A stretch of DNA of 60,418 nt from Bacillota bacterium (lineage in GTDB: Bacteria; Bacillota; UBA4882; UBA10575): contig JAAYIC010000045.1 in NCBI GenBank assembly GCA_012735195.1, forward strand, positions 1 to 60,418, given 5' to 3'. Below the pieces are notes generated by a model. That model was given only the letters and a program-made list of their open reading frames with translations. It made no database searches and was not told where the DNA came from. Within the stretch, counting starts at the first letter, position 1. Every line of letters begins with the position of its first letter. The translations under genes were made by a program, and so were the position numbers. Below are positions 53,265-60,418 of this stretch, piece by piece.

Positions 53265-53579
53265 CGAACGATACCTCCCGCTCCATTAAGACGCCTGTCG
53301 TCTATTATATATTCGTTACAATAAGGGATTACCCTTCAGAATTTCCTATAGGAATCCTTCTTTACCCGACGGGTTAATCCTCCCCTTTTTCCTTTTTCTG
53401 CGGCTGTGCAACAATAATTTTACAAACCAAAAGCCCGCTCTTTTCCAGCGTTGTTTGTTGCCTTTAGCGGTACAAAGATCTATCTTTACCGCTTTTTAAT
53501 GAATTTGTGAGGAGGCGCCGGGCCTCCGGTGAACTATATATAATTATGAAAGAGCGCCAAAAGCAAAGGAGGAATGGGG
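53265..53579. other. Divergent gap with palindromes and an orphan terminator-like hairpin
   Basis: Three palindromes sit side by side near pncA: AAGGG/CCCTT (about 53325), TTCCTATAGGAA (about 53343) and ACCCG/CGGGT (about 53365-53376). At 53466-53498, AGCGGTA pairs with TACCGCT, with an inner AAGAT/ATCTT, followed by TTTTT on the plus strand and AAAAA on the other side. That is a good intrinsic terminator with no gene before it. GGAGGC/GCCTCC at about 53511-53527 and TATATAAT near 53538 precede the next gene. Confidence 0.5.
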
Positions 53580-54083
53580 ATGAGAAAGTTGGTTGTTGGC
53601 GTCATGGGGGGAGGGGAAGGCGCATCCGAGGATGTTTGCCGCCTTGCGTATAAGCTGGGAAAGTTAATTGCCCAAGAAGGCTGGGTTTTATTGAACGGCG
53701 GCCGTGGGGTCGGGGTGATGGACGCCTCCGCCAAAGGGGCCCGGGAGTGCGGAGGGTTGACCGTTGGTATCCTCCCGGACCGCAACGCCGCCAACGCTTC
53801 GCCATACATCGACATACCCATTTTGACGGGCTTTGGCGACGGACGAAACTTTATAAATGCTCTCACCAGTAATGTGGTGGTGGCCTTGCCGGGGCGGATG
53901 GGAACCATCTCCGAAATCGCTTTGGCTTTAAAAAACGGTAAAACCGTCATTCTGCTCGATTTTGACCTGGGCGATCTCTTTTCCGAATACCGGAAGGCCG
54001 GCCTGATGTTCTCTGTTAAAAAACCCGAAGAAGCAATTGCCGAGATCAAAAAAATCCTGGCCGAAGGCGCCGAGTTTTTCTAA
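53580..54083 (+). CDS. LOG/SLOG-like protein, TIGR00725 family
   Basis: A 167-aa Rossmann-like protein of the TIGR00725 family, related to the LOG (lysine decarboxylase-like) nucleotide phosphoribohydrolases. Landmarks are the GVMGGGEG start, LLNGGRGVGVMDASAKGA near 40 and VALPGRMGTISEIALAL near 100, matching the PGGxGTxxE motif with Arg in place of the first Gly of the GG pair. Start ATG 53580 was chosen because GGAGG is 7 bases ahead; the ATG at 53574 is too close. A terminator follows at 54138-54165. The substrate is unknown. Confidence 0.88.
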   Translation: MRKLVVGVMGGGEGASEDVCRLAYKLGKLIAQEGWVLLNGGRGVGVMDASAKGARECGGLTVGILPDRNAANASPYIDIPILTGFGDGRNFINALTSNVVVALPGRMGTISEIALALKNGKTVILLDFDLGDLFSEYRKAGLMFSVKKPEEAIAEIKKILAEGAEFF

Positions 54084-54137
54084 GATTCCCGCCGGGCGCC
54101 GGAGGCGGGTTCACCATCCGGCTCCCCAGGGAAAAGA

Positions 54138-54165
54138 AAAAACCGGAGAATATCCGGTTTTCATT
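54138..54165 (+). terminator. Rho-independent terminator after the LOG-like gene
   Basis: AAACCGGA (54140-54147) pairs with TCCGGTTT (54153-54160), followed by TCATTGT. Confidence 0.7.
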
Positions 54166-54220
54166 GTGTATATGTATATAGGCGTGCCGCGCACCAATGC
54201 GAAGGCAGGTACCAATAGTA

Positions 54221-54247
54221 AATAGGCCCCCGCTTTTGGGGGCTATT
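54221..54247 (-). terminator. Hairpin at the end of hsp20
   Basis: AATAG-CCCCC and GGGGG-CTATT pair around GCTTTT, with a single bulged G. The stem includes the hsp20 stop codon. There is no clean T-run. Confidence 0.45.
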
Positions 54248-54641
54248 GAATTTCAATCCGCCGTCCCTGCGGTATGGCCGGTTCAACTTTGGGCAGACGG
54301 ACTTCCAAGACGCCGTCGTTAAAAGCGGCTTTGACGGCCTCGGCCCGGACCGGGACCCGCAAGGGGATCCGGCGGATAAATGAACCCCTTCTGCGTTCCC
54401 TCCGGTAAAACCGCTCGTCTTCCGCAGTTTTTTCTTCCCGGATCTCTCCCTGCAGTGTCAGGGAGTTTTCATCCACCGTCAACTCAATATCCTCCCGCTT
54501 CATCCCGGGGAGGTTGGCCCGGACGATGAATTCCCCGGCTCTCTCGACCACATCCACCGACGGTTGCCAAAAACCCTGGTCAAAGAACCTGGACATGGGG
54601 AATAACTCGGTAAAGGCTTCCCACGGTTGTAAACCATCCAT
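54243..54641 (-). CDS. Hsp20/alpha-crystallin small heat-shock protein
   Basis: A 132-aa ATP-independent chaperone. The alpha-crystallin domain (about 35-125) contains FIVRANLPGMKREDIELTV and ends with AAFNDGVLEVRLPK, the A-x3-x-GVL signature. A short C-terminal tail with RRIEIQ follows. ATG 54641 was chosen because GGAGGTGAG is about 9 bases ahead; a frame 13 codons longer runs through that site. No CIRCE element is seen upstream, but a strong hairpin lies in the leader region (54760-54784). Confidence 0.92.
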   Translation of the reverse strand: MDGLQPWEAFTELFPMSRFFDQGFWQPSVDVVERAGEFIVRANLPGMKREDIELTVDENSLTLQGEIREEKTAEDERFYRRERRRGSFIRRIPLRVPVRAEAVKAAFNDGVLEVRLPKVEPAIPQGRRIEIQ

Positions 54642-54759
54642 TCCAGCGCTCACCTCCAGAATTATTTTTGCCGGCAGCAACCGGTTTTATCCCCGTCTCC
54701 CGCTCCCGGCCCGCCCCGGATGGAAAAAGGTCAAAGGTCCGTCCCGGCCAATAAAAACC

Positions 54760-54784
54760 ACCCAAAACTTTTTGGGTTTTTTTC
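54760..54784. terminator. A/T-rich hairpin between divergent hsp20 and DUF4912 genes
   Basis: ACCCAAAA (54760-54767) and TTTTGGGT (54770-54777) form a perfect 8-bp stem with a 2-base loop, with TTTTTT after it on the plus strand and TTTTTAT on the minus strand. No gene precedes it on the plus strand, so it more likely lies in the hsp20 leader. Confidence 0.5.
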
Positions 54785-54915
54785 CAAAAGAAAGGGGATG
54801 ATAAGAACAGCCAAAACAACGCCTGTTCTGTTGTGTATATTCCCTGATCCTTGGAGCCATATTATAAAGGTAATTACGAAAACAGGTCAGACTTTGATTG
54901 GAAGGGGGAGTGGCA

Positions 54916-56004
54916 TTGAGCCCGGAAAAACCGGTAAAAATGCCCAAAGAACAACCTTTTTCTGCAGAAAACGAACACGATAAAGTGTTAACAATAACCC
55001 GGGAAGAACTGATGGGAAAATTCCACAGCGAAGAGGAGACCAAACGCTATTTTTCCCAAAAAACCTTGGCATCGCCTTCGGCGCTGCCAACCCCGCCCGA
55101 CCCTTCCACGCCACTGTCTGCTGTCATGGAAACAAAAACCATCGCCAAGCAGGAACGGCTGGAAGAAAGCAGTTTCGAGCTCCCCCCCTCATACAATGAA
55201 ACCGCCGTTGTTTTGTTGGTCCGGGATCCCTACTGGATCTATGCCTACTGGGACTTCCGGGAGGAACTCAAAGCTGAACTCAGCCGGATCTTTGCGGGGT
55301 GGGAGAGGGTACCCTTGACGCTCCGGGTATATAATCTATCCCGGCGCCAACCCGGAACCTGCGAACCCGAGTTCTTTGATATCTCTATTAATCATTTGGC
55401 CAACAACTGGTATATCAACGTGGGCGAACCGGACAAAGAATACCAGGTTGACCTCGGTTATTATACTCTGGACGGAAAGTTTCACACACTTGCCCGGTCC
55501 AATAAAGTCACCACCCCGCGCGACAGCGTTTCCCCGGTGATCGATGAAGAGTGGATGATTGTCGAAGAAAAATTCCGCCGTCTTTACCGTTTGGCCAGTG
55601 GCGCCGGTTGGGGTGAAAGCTCTGTTGAACTTGTGGAGTCCCTCATTAAACGGTTGGAACGGGAAGCCGGCTCCGGTGTGGTCAGCAGTATCTCCAGTCC
55701 GGTGGGGGTCCGGCCTCGGGAACGCCGTTTCTGGTTGGTCCTCGATGCGGAGCTGATCGTCTACGGGGCGACGGAACCCGATGCCTCCCTTACCTTGCAA
55801 GGGCGCCCGGTCAAACTCCGTCCCGACGGTACCTTCACGATGCGGATGGCCTTGCCCGACGGCATCCAGACCATCCCGGTCACCGCTGTCTCCCGGGATG
55901 GCGGGGAGACGATTACTATTACCACTCAGGTCTCCCGGGAAACCGGCGACCAAATCCGGGAAGAGGCCCAGCCTGCAATCATCCGGCAACAGGCGAGCGA
56001 ATAA
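54916..56004 (+). CDS. DUF4912 domain protein
   Basis: A 362-aa soluble protein. Residues 1-85 are polar, with TITREELMGKFHSEEET. The DUF4912 domain (about 90-200) contains LLVRDPYWIYAYWDF and WYINVGEPDKEYQVDLGYYT. A linker follows with FRRLYRLASG and ERRFWLVLDAELIVYGATEPDA, then a beta-sandwich with DGTFTMRMALPDGIQTIPV, probably a carbohydrate-binding module. The TTG 54916 start follows GGGGGAG. It precedes the GH57 gene by 13 bases, a pairing I know from several thermophilic and clostridial genomes, and likely acts in alpha-glucan handling. Confidence 0.85.
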   Translation: MSPEKPVKMPKEQPFSAENEHDKVLTITREELMGKFHSEEETKRYFSQKTLASPSALPTPPDPSTPLSAVMETKTIAKQERLEESSFELPPSYNETAVVLLVRDPYWIYAYWDFREELKAELSRIFAGWERVPLTLRVYNLSRRQPGTCEPEFFDISINHLANNWYINVGEPDKEYQVDLGYYTLDGKFHTLARSNKVTTPRDSVSPVIDEEWMIVEEKFRRLYRLASGAGWGESSVELVESLIKRLEREAGSGVVSSISSPVGVRPRERRFWLVLDAELIVYGATEPDASLTLQGRPVKLRPDGTFTMRMALPDGIQTIPVTAVSRDGGETITITTQVSRETGDQIREEAQPAIIRQQASE

Positions 56005-56017
56005 AGGGGGTTTTTTT

Positions 56018-57652
56018 ATGGAAAAAGGTTACCTGGCTCTGGTGCTCCATGCCCATCTCCCATATATCCGGCACCCGGAGCATGAAAAGTTTTTAGAAGA
56101 AGACTGGCTCTACGAAGCGATCACTGAAACCTATATCCCTCTGCTCAGGGTCTTTGAAAAACTGGCGGAGGATGGCGTCAAATACCGGATTACGGTCAGC
56201 CTCACCCCGACGCTGGCGGCGATGTTCTCCGACCCCTAGCTGCAAGACCGCTATCTCCGGCATATCGAAAGACTCATCGAACTGGCGGAAAAAGAAGTGG
56301 CCCGGACCAGCTGGTTGCCGGAATTCCATGAGCTGGCCCGGATGTACCTGGAGATGTTCTCCTATTCTCGCTGGTATTTCCTGGAGAAATGCCAAAAAAA
56401 CCTGATTTCTCCTTTCCGGAAATTGCAAGAAGAAGGCTTCTTAGAGATTATTACCTGCGGCGCCACCCACGGTTACCTGCCGCTTATGCTCCACCGGGAA
56501 GGGGTCCGCGCCCAAGTCCATTACGCCACGGAGTACCACACCCGCCTCTTCGGCCGCCCGCCGCAAGGCATCTGGCTGCCGGAGTGTGGATATAACCCCG
56601 GTGACGACGAGATCCTCCGGGATTATGGGCTAAGGTTCTTTTTCACCGATGCCCACGGCGTTCTGCACGCCTCGCCCCGGCCCAACTACGGCGTATTTGC
56701 CCCGGTTTACTGCCCCTCGGGGGTTGCCGCCTTCGGAAGGGACCTGGAATCGTCAAAACAGGTCTGGAGCGCCAGGGAAGGGTACCCCGGGGACTATGAT
56801 TACCGGGAGTTTTACCGGGACATCGGGTTTGACCTGGAGTACGATTATATCCGCCCGTATATCCACCCCAACGGGACCCGGATTAATACGGGGATTAAGT
56901 ATTACCGGGTAACAGGCCCCACCCATGAAAAACAACCGTATATCCCGGCCCACGCCCGGGAAAAAGCGGCCATCCACGCGGGCAACTTCATGTTCAACCG
57001 GACAAAACAGATTGAATATCTCGCCTCGATCCTGGACCGCCGGCCCATTGTGGTCTCGCCCTATGATGCGGAGCTTTTTGGCCATTGGTGGTTTGAGGGA
57101 CCGCAGTGGCTGGATTTTCTGATCCGGAAGATCTATTACGACCAAAAGACCATCAAACTGATTACTCCCAGCGACTACCTGGAGATTTACCCAAAAAACC
57201 AGGTCAGCCTCCCCTCCCTCTCCAGTTGGGGGTATAAGGGTTTTAACGAGGTCTGGCTGGAAGGAAGCAACGACTGGATCTACCGGCATCTTCACCAGAT
57301 CACCCGCCGCATGACCGAACTCGCCCGGAGGTTCCCTGATGCCTCCGGGGACTTGCGCCGGGCGCTGAACCAGGCGGCCCGTGAAGTTCTGCTGGCGCAG
57401 AGCAGTGACTGGGCGTTTATTATGAAAACCGGAACCGTGGTTCAATACGCGGTGAAACGGACCAAAGACCATATCGGGCGCTTTCTGCGGCTCTACGACG
57501 AGATCATCTCCGGGAACATCAATGAAGATTTCCTGCGCAGCCTGGAAGAGAAGGATAATATCTTTCCTGATCTGGATTACCGGGTTTACGCCTTAGCCGG
57601 CGGGTTAGCGCGCGCGAGCCGTCCCGTGGAGGCCATAGCCCTGGCCCAATAA
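56018..57652 (+). pseudogene. GH57 alpha-1,4-glucan branching-type enzyme with in-frame amber codon
   Basis: The frame starts with ATG 56018 after AAAGGGGG and reads MEKGYLALVLHAHLPYIR, the GH57/DUF1957 opening. At codon 74 (56237-56239) it meets TAG in the context FSDP-stop-LQDRYLRHIE, and continues in the same frame for 470 more codons. Family members have SDP followed by Leu-Leu-Gln or similar at this point, so one base change from TTG explains it. Everything else is intact: the nucleophile Glu189 in WLPECGYNPG, the acid Asp350 in SPYDAELFGHWW, and the usual length of about 544. It is a very recent nonsense mutation, a sequencing error, or suppressed amber. Restart at GTG 56297 would lose the N-terminal barrel strand with the conserved His residues. 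Confidence 0.85.
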
Positions 57653-57653
57653 G

Positions 57654-59756
57654 ATGAAGAACAGGATCCGGATCTTCTGCTGGCGGCTTTTTTTAGTCCT
57701 CACCGGAGCGCTCCTGGTCTTTTTCTGCCTGCCACCGGGCGCTCCCAATCAACCCTTGACCACCCGGGTCTTAAGTGACCAGGGCGAGGTGATCGCCGCC
57801 CTCTACAAAGAGCACCGGGAGCCGGCGGTCCTCAGGGAAATCCCGGATTTTCTCTGCCGGGCGGTCCTGGCTGTTGAAGACCACCGTTTTTATGAGCACA
57901 GCGGTTTCAGCCCGGTCAGCTTTTTCCGGGCCCTCTATCATAACCTCTTTATCCGCCGGGGGTTGCAGGGAGGAAGCACCATCACCCAACAGTTGGCCAA
58001 GACCGGTTACCTCTATGCCGAAAGATCCCTGGTGCGCAAGGCAAAGGAGGTTCTTTATGCTTTCCGCCTGGAACTCCACTATACTAAAGAGCAGATCCTG
58101 GAGATGTACCTCAACCAGATCTATTTCGGCCACGGCGCCTACGGGGTGAAGACCGCCGCTCAAACCTACTTCGGCCGGGAACTGGCAGAGCTAAACCGGG
58201 CCGAAATGGCCCTCCTGGCCGGACTCCCCAAAGGACCGGCCCTCTACTCTCCTTATCTTGACCGGAATGCCGCAGAGGACCGGATAAAAGTGGTGCTCCA
58301 ACGGATGGAAAGCGCCGGGTACCTGTCGGCTGGGGAAAAGGAGGAAATCCTCAAGGAAGGCCTCCGCCTTCCCGGCCTGAGACGCCAACCTAGACAAGCC
58401 CGGTATTTCCTCGACTTCGCCTTGGAAGAAGCCGCCCGGCTCCTCCGGGTCGACCGGGACCGGCTCAGCACCATGGGCTTGACCATTGAAACAACCCTTT
58501 CCTTACGGTGCCAGGAGGCGGCGGAAACAGCCCTGAAAAAGGGCCTCGCCCCTTACCAAAAAGCCGGTCAGCCGCAAGGCGCCTTGATTGCTGTTGACCC
58601 CAGATCCGGGGCGATCAAGGCCCTGACCGGAGGAACCTCTTATACCCAAACCTCCTTTAACCGGGCAACCCACGCCCGGCGCCAGCCGGGCTCGGCCTTT
58701 AAGCCCTTTGTTTATCTCGCGGCCTTGGAAGCCGGTTATACCCTGGCTTCCAACATCTCCTGCCAGCCCTTCACCTGGGAAAGCCCCACCGGCATCTATG
58801 AACCGGTGGATTACGGCGACCAGCCCTATCACCACCGGGATCTGAGCCTCAGAGAGGCACTGGCCGTATCCTGCAATATCGCAGCGGTCTCGCTTCACCA
58901 TGAACTGAAAATGACGCCTGTAATTGGCATGGCCCGCCGTCTCGGGATCACATCCCCCCTCCCTTCCCATATCGCCCTGGCCTTGGGCACGGCGGAAGTC
59001 ACCCCGCTGGAGTTGCTCACCGCCTATCTTCCCCTGGCCAACGGCGGGCGGGCGGTTATGCCCTGGGCGGTGAAGGCCATATACGACCGGTCCGGGAGGC
59101 TCCTCTGGCAACGCCGGCCCCATTCGCGGCAGGTCCTCGACCCGCGCCTGGCCTTTCTTCTTACCTCAGCCCTGCAAGACACTTTAAAGCCCGGCGGCAC
59201 CGCAGCGGAGGCCGGGAAAAAACTGCAACACCCGGCCGCCGGCAAAACCGGGACCACCCAAGGAAACCGGGACGCCTGGTTCGCCGGTTACACCCCCCAA
59301 CTGGCGGCTGTTGTCTATATCGGCCATGACCGCAACCATCCCCTGCCGGGAGGCGGCGGGAGACTGGCGGCCCCGGTCTGGGTGGATTTTATCAACAAGG
59401 CCTTGGCCGGAGAAGCAAACTCCGGATTCCCGGTCCCCCCTGGGATCGTCGCCCGCCCAATCTGCCGGGAAACCGGGCTCTTGGCCACCCCGGCCTGTCC
59501 ACAAAAAAAAGAGTACTTTCGGGGCGGGCATGACCCGGTACTCCATTGTTCCAAACACCGTCTTCTCAAACTCCAGCTCTGCCGCGAAAGCGGGCTACTG
59601 CCGGGGCCGTACTGCCGCAGAACGGAAGAGAAGGAGTTCCGTTGGGGAGAACAGCCCCGCAGCCAATGCCAAAGATGCCGGCCGCCCCGCAGCCTTTGGG
59701 AGCTTCTTTTTAATAACGGTCATCCACAATCTGATCCGCCGGTACCGGCAGAATGA
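57654..59756 (+). CDS. Class A penicillin-binding protein (PBP1A family)
   Basis: A bifunctional peptidoglycan synthase of 700 aa. The membrane anchor lies at about 8-27. The GT51 domain (about 45-220) has AVLAVEDHRFYEHSGFSP with the catalytic Glu and GGSTITQQLAKTGYL. The transpeptidase domain has SAFK (Ser347-Lys350), SCN (406-408) and KTG (531-533). The tail has two Cys-rich repeats, ICRETGLLATPACPQKK and LCRESGLLPGPYCRRTEE, each with Cys further on (HCSKH, QCQRC), like small metal-binding knuckles. The ATG is one base after the GH57 stop. Its 3' end overlaps the convergent LysM gene by 47 bases. Confidence 0.92.
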   Translation: MKNRIRIFCWRLFLVLTGALLVFFCLPPGAPNQPLTTRVLSDQGEVIAALYKEHREPAVLREIPDFLCRAVLAVEDHRFYEHSGFSPVSFFRALYHNLFIRRGLQGGSTITQQLAKTGYLYAERSLVRKAKEVLYAFRLELHYTKEQILEMYLNQIYFGHGAYGVKTAAQTYFGRELAELNRAEMALLAGLPKGPALYSPYLDRNAAEDRIKVVLQRMESAGYLSAGEKEEILKEGLRLPGLRRQPRQARYFLDFALEEAARLLRVDRDRLSTMGLTIETTLSLRCQEAAETALKKGLAPYQKAGQPQGALIAVDPRSGAIKALTGGTSYTQTSFNRATHARRQPGSAFKPFVYLAALEAGYTLASNISCQPFTWESPTGIYEPVDYGDQPYHHRDLSLREALAVSCNIAAVSLHHELKMTPVIGMARRLGITSPLPSHIALALGTAEVTPLELLTAYLPLANGGRAVMPWAVKAIYDRSGRLLWQRRPHSRQVLDPRLAFLLTSALQDTLKPGGTAAEAGKKLQHPAAGKTGTTQGNRDAWFAGYTPQLAAVVYIGHDRNHPLPGGGGRLAAPVWVDFINKALAGEANSGFPVPPGIVARPICRETGLLATPACPQKKEYFRGGHDPVLHCSKHRLLKLQLCRESGLLPGPYCRRTEEKEFRWGEQPRSQCQRCRPPRSLWELLFNNGHPQSDPPVPAE

Positions 59757-60418
59757 CTATCCATCCGGTTTTCAAGACAGTAACATCGGTGATGCCGTTA
59801 ATCTCCATCAGTAATTCTACGGTGGTACCGTAGCGTTTCGCCAGGCGCCATAAGGTTTCCCCTGCCTTTAACGGGTAAAGATGGGATTCGGGAATGGGCA
59901 AAACTAAATACTGTCCAGGAAAAAGTCTATCTGTATCTTTATTTTCCGCCAGGATACTCCCGGGAGGAATCCCGTATTTTTTTGCAATCCCCGCCAGCGT
60001 ATCGCCGGGCTGAACCTGGTAAGTAAGGCGAAAACCCGGTTTTACCGATTCCGGCGCTGCTTCTTGCTCTTCCTCTGCTCTCGCCGCGGGCAAATCACGG
60101 ACCTGTTCGTCATGGTATTTCCCGCCCAGCTCCTTCCAGGCCGTTTCCTCTTCTTCCTCCTCTTCGTGATCGTCCACTACCTCCGGCGCCACGGTTGCCG
60201 GCTTCTCCTCCGGATGGACAATAACCATTTCAATGGGGCCGGGTTCTTCCGTGATGGCGTCCGGCCAGACCACCTCCAGATCTACCTCTTCCACTGCCGG
60301 TCTTCTTGCGGTACCCGGCCGGACCCCCTCCTCCTCTTCTTCATAAACAATATAAGGCGTGAGGAAGATGCAGATCTCCGTTTCTTCCCATGGTTCCTTG
60401 GTTTGTTTCTGAAAAAGC
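59710..60418 (-). CDS. Secretin-like C-terminus with acidic linker and two LysM domains (partial)
   Basis: The frame is open to the right window edge, so the gene is cut. The first visible residues read LFQKQTKEPWEETEICIFLT followed by PYIVYEEE. The E-T-E-x-x-I-F-L-T-P-x-I-V pattern is how secretin (GspD/PilQ) domains end. A long acidic linker follows, including an EEEEEE run. Then come two LysM domains, YQVQPGDTLAGIAKKYGIPP and YPLKAGETLWRLAKRYGTTV, which bind peptidoglycan. A GTG at 60294 could be mistaken for the start, but the frame is open beyond it. If the secretin reading is right, this is an outer-membrane channel tied to the wall. The LysM call is firm, the secretin call moderate. 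Confidence 0.6.
   Translation of the reverse strand, partial: LFQKQTKEPWEETEICIFLTPYIVYEEEEEGVRPGTARRPAVEEVDLEVVWPDAITEEPGPIEMVIVHPEEKPATVAPEVVDDHEEEEEEETAWKELGGKYHDEQVRDLPAARAEEEQEAAPESVKPGFRLTYQVQPGDTLAGIAKKYGIPPGSILAENKDTDRLFPGQYLVLPIPESHLYPLKAGETLWRLAKRYGTTVELLMEINGITDVTVLKTGWIVILPVPADQIVDDRY

Noticed and set aside
56237-56239. Selenocysteine or frameshift explanation for the GH57 break
   Set aside because: The codon is TAG, not TGA, and the frame is the same on both sides, so neither applies; amber suppression, mutation or error remain.
1-60418. tRNA, rRNA, prophage or insertion sequence transposase genes
   Set aside because: I looked for them and saw no T-loop motifs, rRNA blocks, integrase or transposase frames; RNase P RNA is the only RNA gene I can support.

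Overview
The window looks like chromosome from a spore-forming member of the Bacillota (Firmicutes) with fairly high GC. Firmicute and sporulation markers are a complete cotJABC coat operon, a YetF/DUF421 plus DUF4363 pair, a SpoIID/LytB-type protein, a YhaN/YhaO (SbcCD-like) pair, LonA and MutS2. Several other genes point to an outer membrane. These are a secreted peptidase with a beta-propeller and an Omp85-like C-terminal barrel, a second predicted beta-barrel protein, a LolA-like carrier with a MacB/Lol-type ABC transporter, a Gram-negative style alpha-2-macroglobulin/PBP1C pair, and at the right edge the tail of a secretin-like protein with LysM domains. My reading is a diderm, endospore-forming Firmicute of the kind known from Limnochordia/Hydrogenispora-type lineages. 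That placement is inference from gene content only.

Layout. 0-5.2 kb: tRNA/rRNA methyltransferase, HAD hydrolase, RNase P RNA (minus strand, with promoter and terminator), YetF and DUF4363 proteins, cotJCBA. 5.7-10.3 kb: a small unknown protein, a tandem P-loop ATPase, a radical SAM/SPASM protein, a four-copy repeat cluster, glutamate dehydrogenase. 10.5-16 kb: the large surface peptidase and a GH94 disaccharide phosphorylase. 16-24.3 kb: an 18-bp repeat patch, then alpha-2-macroglobulin and PBP1C. 24.5-26.4 kb: a homocysteine methyltransferase-like enzyme and a HEPN/MNT toxin-antitoxin pair. 26.7-33 kb: the envelope export locus with three good sigma-A promoters and two dyad operators. 33-39 kb: YchF and YhaNO. 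39-45.6 kb: DUF819 and YhhQ-type transporters, an acetyltransferase-like protein, a REP-like repeat array, the TPR-SpoIID protein, a 15-bp repeat array, a degenerate PlsY. 45.8-53.3 kb: a small membrane protein, mutS2, lon, and the pncA-pncB NAD salvage operon. 53.5-60.4 kb: a LOG-like protein, Hsp20, a DUF4912/GH57 pair whose GH57 gene has an in-frame amber codon, a class A PBP, and the LysM protein cut by the window edge.

How it fits together. The 26.7-32.9 kb locus has every part expected of a periplasm-spanning export route: two FtsX/MacB-like permeases, an ATPase, a LolA-like carrier, a DUF3108-like exported protein and a beta-barrel. With PBP1C/alpha-2-macroglobulin and the Omp85-like protein it forms the envelope theme of the window and is my main candidate for a little-described system. 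Non-coding DNA is unusually rich in short repeats: REP-like GACAGGGGACGGTTC elements, three different short repeat arrays and CGCGCG tracts, mostly placed between genes or against stop codons.
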